From the NCBI GenBank assembly GCA_006538405.1, contig BJKQ01000042.1, positions 16,085-80,084 on the forward strand: a DNA stretch of 64,000 bases, read 5' to 3'. This DNA comes from Hansfordia pulvinata (Eukaryota; Ascomycota; Sordariomycetes; Xylariales). Of this stretch, positions 58,358 to 64,000 are shown one piece after another. Position 1 is the stretch's first letter. Each line of letters opens with the position of its first letter. Position numbers and translations under genes: made by a program. The notes below the pieces were generated by a model, which made no database searches, was not told where the DNA came from, and saw nothing but the letters and a program-made list of their open reading frames with translations.

Positions 58358-60322
58358 CTTATATAAAAATAATATATTAATATAAAATAAACATTATAAT
58401 TAATTTAAAACTTATAACACGCCTTATATATTACGCTTATCTCGTTTAAGATTATAGACTTAATAAGATTATCGTTTAACTTAATATTATTAATTTTATT
58501 ATTAAGTAAAAGCTTAAATAACTTTACACGTTAAAGACGGTGTATAAATTTAACTTAATCCTTACTTTATTTAATATAATTAATTAAACGTTTAATAAAA
58601 GCGTTATATTCTTTAATAACACTTTTAAGTTTAATCTTTTATACGATAACGCGACATTAATAAGTAACCGTAAATTATTAAGCGATCACGTTATTAACGT
58701 TAACGGATTCGTATTATTTATAAATAATTTAAGCCTTAACGACTTATAAATCATAATACACGTTATCGTATTATCCTTTTTAATATACGTAACGTATAAT
58801 AAGGTTATTAAGCATTATACCTTACTTAATAATCTTTATAAAAAGATTAAAAAGCGAACAAGCCTTAACGATAACGATATAAAAACGTATATATTAAATA
58901 ACCCTTACTTTTAAGGCCGTAAATTAAATAAAACGGAGCAATTTATAATTAACACGGCTTACCGTATAATTAAAAAAGATCCTCTTATATATAATAAAGA
59001 TAAAGACACGGTGAACGGTTATATATTAACTTATTCTTATAATAATAATTAATCTTTTAATTTTTAAGTATTAATATTAAATAAAAGTCATCACTTTAAA
59101 TCGCTTAACACGCGTGTATATTAAATAATAACGTAATTAAAAAAGGATTACACGATCCTTATTAACGTTACGCTTATAATAAATTATATAAAGGATTTAA
59201 TTAACACTTTATAATTAATTATAAGCCACCTTATTAAACGTGTTATTATACTTTAAAGTATTAAACACTTTAACCTTTAAAACGAAGAATTCGACCTTTA
59301 TAAGCTTATTAAAAAGGACCTTAATATAATAATACTTATCCGGTCCGACTTAAAGGACCTTTTTAAAAAGGACCGTATAAAAAAGTACGAAACCATTAAG
59401 TTTTAATAATAAAAGTATAACCCATCGCTTTTCCGGGATATAATTAAATAAAGTAAGTAAAATTTCGACACGTATTAAAAGGTAATCGGTTATATGCTTA
59501 ATACTTCGTTTATATATTATATAATAAAAATAAAAACGCGTATACTTAATAATATCACGATTATATTAAAGTTAAAGATCTTATTAATTATAATATAAAT
59601 AATTAAGCTTATTATATTAAAGAGTAAGCGCCGCGTATAAACCGTTATTATAAATAATAACCTTATAAGGTTATATTAAAAAAGTAAAAAAGCTATAAAA
59701 AAAAGGCTATTATAATAAACTTAAACTATATAATCCGATAAAGCGAACGGCTCGTTTTAAGTTAATATAAGTATTTAACGCTTTATAATATTAACCGTAT
59801 TTAATTAATATAACCTCACGTTAATAAACACGTATAATAAAAAGCTATTAAACGGAAATAAAAAGAATAAAACGGATACGGCACTCGTTATAATTAAAAA
59901 TAAAATAAATATATACTTATCCTTACGTTACACCTTAATTAAATTATTATAAAACGATACCCGCACTTAAGCCATTTTTACCGACCACTCTTAAAGACCT
60001 TACACCTTATCCCTTTTATTTAACCTTAAGCAGCCCACGCTTATAAAGCTTAACGCGATAAAGATTACCTCGATCCGATAAATAAATATAATAAAATATA
60101 TATAAAAAAAGGTCGTTAATAAAAGCCGTACTTTAATCCCGGTAAATTAAATAAATAAAGTTAAGTTCTTAATATCCTTATTATTATTAATCGTGTAAAC
60201 TATAACCGAGACGTTAAATATCGTGTTATAATTAAAAGGAGAAAACGGATTATTAAATTATATACTTATATTAATCGAGTACTTATAACTTTAAAAGTAA
60301 GTTAACTTATACTTATATATAT

Positions 60323-60372
60323 ATTAAAGTCATATTATTTACCTCCCCTTTACCTGAATAACGTAACTTTAA
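60323..60372. repeat. Facing motif pair, 14-bp spacer
   Basis: TTAAAGTCATATTATTTA near 60,325 faces GAATAACGTAACTTTAA at 60,356, with flanking TATATA on both outer sides. The spacer CTCCCCTTTACCT is pyrimidine-rich. TTACCTGAATAACG matches TTACCCGAATAACG at 56.61 kb. Confidence 0.6.
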
Positions 60373-62242
60373 TATATATATCTTTATTACGCACCCGTTA
60401 TTAATCTTATATATTACCCGCCCTTACCCTTATAAACCGTTACATAATATTAAAAACGTATTAACACGATTAATAATAAGGTTATTTACTTTATCTTTTA
60501 TATTATTAATATTAAATACGGCTCGATCCGCTTATATTATAAATCCGATTAAAAGGACGAGACCGTGTAAAAGTTGAATAATATTAACTTTAATATTTAA
60601 GTGCTTATTATTAATTAAGCACTTATAATAATCGGCTTAAACCTTTAAAAAGCGTGTTATAAAGGCTTAATCCTTAATTATTAATAAAGCGTTAACCACT
60701 TAATATAAATAATAAGTCACCTTATACGTATCGGTTAATAACGCTTAATATTAATTAAGTTAATTATAATACTTAATATTATTTATAAGTTAATAAAGCG
60801 AAATATAATAAATAAATATAATATATAATTAATAACGACGGCCCTCTTCCCGCTTAATATATTTAAATAACTCGGCACCGCGACCGCGGTTAAGTATTAC
60901 CGTTATTAACTTAATTAAACGGTTAACCGATACTTTATATCCGTTACGTAAAAGGTAAACACGTTAATATATAAGGGTTAATACTTAACTTTACACGGTA
61001 TATCCTTATTAATAAAAACCGCCTTTAAAGATAAAGGCGTGGTTAAAGAGTTATTATATATAATTAAAAAAGAGCTATACTTTATATCGCTTTAATATAA
61101 TAAATATATTAAGACGATTAATAACTTTTTTATAACGGTTAAATAAGTTAAGCACCTTAAACGTAATTATATAAACGCTTTAATCTTATTAAGTAAGTAC
61201 TTATTTAACACCGTTAAGTTCTTTAAAACGCCCCCCGCGTTAAAAGGTAAGGCGCGCCGTAATAAGAACACGGGCACGCCTTATAAAGGCCGTGGCGGAT
61301 AAGGCCGTACGGTTAATAATATTATACGTAACACCGATAATAACGACCTTAACACCTTAAAATATATTAATATAAGCGATTTTATAAATATTAATAAGGA
61401 AAAAGGAATAAGTAATATAAAAGAATTAAAAAAAGAGTAAAAGCTCGATTTATATATAATAATAAATATTAACACACACGGTAACGGGCGCGCACGACTT
61501 AACCAGGTAACACGACCGCGAAAAAAGCTTATAACCACGCGTAACACCGTAAATTAAGTAAATAAAACGAATAAACCACCGCGTTTAATAAAACCCTTAA
61601 CTTAAAGACTTATAACGACCTTATATAAATATAAGGACTTATATATAACACTTACACACTTTATTACCTTACCGTTACGCCTTATAATAATCCGCACTTA
61701 ATTAATATTATATAATTATACCTTTAACCGTGTTATTAAGCCTTATCGTATTAATAATTAATTAAGACTTATAACTTTTTAATCCGGTAAGTAAACGCTT
61801 TATAAAGCGTTATTATTAACTTAATATAAAGCTTAAAAGCGTGTCCGCTTTAATTAATAATAACCCACTTTAATTAATAAATATAAAATGTAAACGTTAC
61901 CACGCCGCCCTTATTAACCGCGAGTAAGGTGTCGTTAAAGATATAACCTTATATAAGGTATTAATTATTAAACTTTATATAATTAAACGGGCTGTACGTT
62001 ACTATGTCTTTAACGTATTATACCCTTTTACGTTTATTAAAAGTGTAAGTTAAGTAATTATAATATATAATTATACCTTAAAAAGCCGGCCGAATTATAA
62101 CCGTAATATTAAACACCGTTAAAGCCGGTAACACGGCCGACCGCGAGTTAAAATCCTGTGAAGTTAAACGATATATACTCACCGTAATCCGCTTATTTAA
62201 TATTAAGACTTAAAATAAGAAAGACTTACACCTTTAAGCTTA

Positions 62243-62487
62243 TTTATAAAAAGCTTATATATATAAACGATCGCTTAAGCAGCTTAACCGCGAACCCGGA
62301 TAATACGTGGACTGTAAAACGTAAAGGGCGTTATTATTAATTAAGTGATATAGCTTATAATTAATAAACATGGTAATTATAATAATAACCGCCGCTTAAA
62401 TAACCGCGGACTTATATTATAAATATAAAGGCGGGCCCGCTGCGCGCCGCACGCCGGGCCCGTTTATAAAAAGCTTATATATATAAA
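62243..62487 (+). repeat. 25-bp exact direct repeat flanking a GC island
   Basis: The same 25 bp (TTTATAAAAAGCTTAT followed by ATATATAAA) occurs at 62,243-62,267 and 62,463-62,487. Both are followed by related C-G-(C/T)-T-T-A-A-G sequence. The 195 bp between ends in the GC-rich hairpin at 62,431-62,462. An LTR-like or target-duplication origin is possible. Confidence 0.65.
62431..62462. repeat. GC island with CGGGCCCG at both ends
   Basis: A 32-bp stretch almost free of A/T inside TA-rich DNA. CGGGCCCG at 62,432-62,439 and again at 62,455-62,462 can pair with each other or each with itself. Very few CpA sites existed here, so RIP had little to act on. Confidence 0.65.
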
Positions 62488-62598
62488 TAACCGTTTAAGT
62501 TAAACGTTTTAACGTGGAGGTTAATAATATAACGTTAATAATAAAGCCTTATTAAAAGCCTGTTATAAATAATAATGATAACGATATTTATATATATA

Positions 62599-62769
62599 TT
62601 AAAATCATATTATTTAACGACCCCGGGTCCTTATAAGCTTAATATAAAAGAAATCTTTTAACTTATAAAGCTATCCGGTTAACTCTCCCTTTTTTAATTT
62701 TCCCCTTTTTAATATATACACGATAACGAGGCCACTTTTTTATTGTTTAAGTAAATAACGTAACTTTAA
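62599..62769. repeat. Facing motif pair, 135-bp spacer
   Basis: TTAAAATCATATTATTTA at 62,599 faces TAAATAACGTAACTTTAA near 62,752. The spacer again holds pyrimidine-rich runs (CTCTCCC, TTTTCCCC). Confidence 0.55.
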
Positions 62770-62889
62770 CTTACGTATATTAATATTTAACACGGAGTAT
62801 ATTAACGCTTATATATATAATAACTTATAATATATTAATTACTGACCGGTCACGGTTAATAAATTAAAATAATAAACCCCTTAAGTAAG

Positions 62890-63150
62890 CCGAGCCGATA
62901 AGCTTACCCTTAGCTTTAACCGCCCGGCCTTAACCTTAATTAAGTAACCTTTAACCCCGGCCTTAATCGTTTAACCCTTAATTTTAACCCTGGTCGTTTA
63001 ATCTTTAACTCCGGCCCCGATTATATAAACCTTAACCCTGGCCTTAATCGTTTAACCCTTAACTTCGGCCCCGATTATTTAACCCTTAACTTTAGCCTTA
63101 AACGTATAATCACCGGCTTTAACCTTAACCTTAATCACTTTACTTATTCC
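62890..63150 (+). repeat. Degenerate CCTTAATCGTTTAACCCTTAA array
   Basis: Repeated words such as GGCCTTAATCGTTTAACC and CCCTTAACTTCGGCCCCGAT alternate for about 260 bp. TAACCCTTAA resembles damaged telomeric CCCTAA in the opposite orientation to the terminal repeats, which would fit a telomere-associated repeat; the likeness is not exact. Confidence 0.5.
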
Positions 63151-63543
63151 GCTTTAATTAAAGGTTTAAAAAGATAACGACCTTAACTTTATCGATTAAC
63201 GGTCAGCTTATAAGGGACGGAACTTATTCACGGTGTCAATAAAGTAATAAAAGAATATACCTGTATAATAAAAACTTATATTTTAAATTATTTTAAACGT
63301 AAAAATACTTAAGCGTTTCCTCCCGGTTAATAATAAGTAAAATACGTTATATATTAAAGTATATTAAAAGTTTAAAGCGGTTAATATTATAACCGTTAAA
63401 GAGCCTTTATAAGCTTATTATACCCGTTTCCTTAATATTAATATATTTTATATATATATATAAACCCGATATAAGTCGCTTATACTTATACTTATCTTAC
63501 GTCTCGCTTTATAACTTAACTTAATATATTACTTTAATTATAT

Positions 63544-63581
63544 ATTAAACTTATATTATTTTATTAAATAATATAACTTTA
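63544..63581. repeat. Facing motif pair, no spacer
   Basis: ATTAAACTTATATTATTTTA at about 63,544 meets TTAAATAATATAACTTTA at about 63,564, a palindrome-like junction as at 46.0 kb. Confidence 0.55.
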
Positions 63582-63909
63582 CCTTATATAAATTAATTTA
63601 ACGATATATAACCTTAAGTGTTAATTATAACTATATTTAATAATAAATACTCTTTAATTATTTTATATAATAAAGCGCGCCGCCTTATTAAATACACGTA
63701 ATAAAAATAAGAAGTTTAATATAAGTAAAATAAATAAGGACTTTAACGCTCTTATCGACCTTAAATATCTTTACCTTAAAGTAATATTTAAAAAGAAAGA
63801 TATCTTTAAGGTTATATTATTATTATTTAACGTATTTAAAGCTATTTTAAAGATTAAGATATTAATATTATTAAGTGCGTATTAACTTATAAAGGCCGAC
63901 TTAAAGCGT

Positions 63910-64000
63910 TTAGCTTAGGGTTAGCTTAGGGTTAGGGTTAGGGTTAGGGTTAGGGTTAGGGTTAGGGTTAGGGTTAGGGTTAGGGTTAGGGTTAGGGTTA
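63910..64000 (+). repeat. Telomere, TTAGGG repeats
   Basis: Two variant units TTAGC (63,910 and 63,921) flank one TTAGGG, after which TTAGGG runs uninterrupted for twelve and a half units from 63,926 to the end of the window. On the plus strand TTAGGG reads toward the 3' end, so this is a true right chromosome end. The sequence stops within the array. TTAGGG is the usual repeat of filamentous ascomycetes. Confidence 0.97.

Larger units (their letters stand above)
39896..63909. other. RIP-mutated TA-rich subtelomeric block
   Basis: About 24 kb of extreme TA-rich sequence with no intact gene. CpA and TpG are almost absent and TpA is in great excess, while CpG, CpC and CpT remain (words such as GCTTAACG and AACGTTA are everywhere). 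That is the mark of repeat-induced point mutation, not of ordinary AT bias or simple 5-methyl-CpG decay. The longest ATG frames are under 90 codons and Ile/Lys/Asn-rich, as expected of dead sequence. The block must once have been repeated DNA, probably transposons and telomere-linked repeats. It is contiguous with the telomere. No rRNA, tRNA or CRISPR-like array is visible in it. Confidence 0.85.

Noticed and set aside
39896..63909. Mitochondrial DNA insertion, suggested by extreme TA content
   Set aside because: CpG is retained and CpA/TpG is lost, a RIP pattern; no mitochondrial gene or tRNA is visible.

Overview
The window is the end of a chromosome of a filamentous ascomycete, most likely a sordariomycete. 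The evidence is a run of telomeric TTAGGG repeats at the right edge, short spliced introns with fungal splice sites, promoter-like AGGTAGGTACC words, and a 24-kb TA-rich block carrying the C-to-T (CpA to TpA) signature of repeat-induced point mutation (RIP). No bacterial or viral features were seen.

Layout. Positions 1 to about 39.8 kb have ordinary base composition but are gene-poor. Two genes there are convincing. A spliced Ulp1-type cysteine protease gene (32.4-35.5 kb, plus strand) keeps its catalytic His-Asp-Gln-Cys residues but changes frame twice. A secreted S33-family aminopeptidase-like gene (36.3-38.5 kb, minus strand) has at least seven exons resolved, including one of only 10 nt. 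Three more are reasonable: a spliced gene with acidic C-terminal repeats (14.7-16.5 kb), a single-exon secreted-type protein (22.6-23.4 kb), and a small cysteine-free secreted protein (29.0-29.3 kb). Much of the rest is made of decayed coding pieces broken by stop codons or single-base frameshifts (3.9-4.4, 6.06-6.33, 9.66-9.96, 10.1-10.6, 20.9-22.2 and 24.75-25.0 kb), short tandem repeats and a remarkable cluster of small perfect hairpins at 18.8-19.5 kb.

From about 39.9 kb to the telomere no intact gene remains. The order is: a 17-C tract at the border, a 34-bp tandem repeat, two diverged satellite-like arrays, then about 20 kb of RIP-mutated sequence. In that block an 18-bp motif and its reverse complement recur about 20 times, nearly always as facing pairs. 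They are either ends of DNA transposons lying side by side or small inverted-repeat elements. A degenerate CCTTAA-rich array and the telomere close the chromosome.

How it works together. This looks like a subtelomeric graveyard: RIP-silenced repeats next to the telomere, then a transition zone in which genes with host-interaction or mobile-element character (secreted peptidase, small secreted proteins, Ulp1 protease) sit among broken genes. The many frameshifts in otherwise protein-like sequence mean either active gene loss or uncorrected indels in the assembly, and the sequence alone cannot separate the two. Some open frames begin at a non-ATG codon, so several starts are uncertain; this is stated where it matters.
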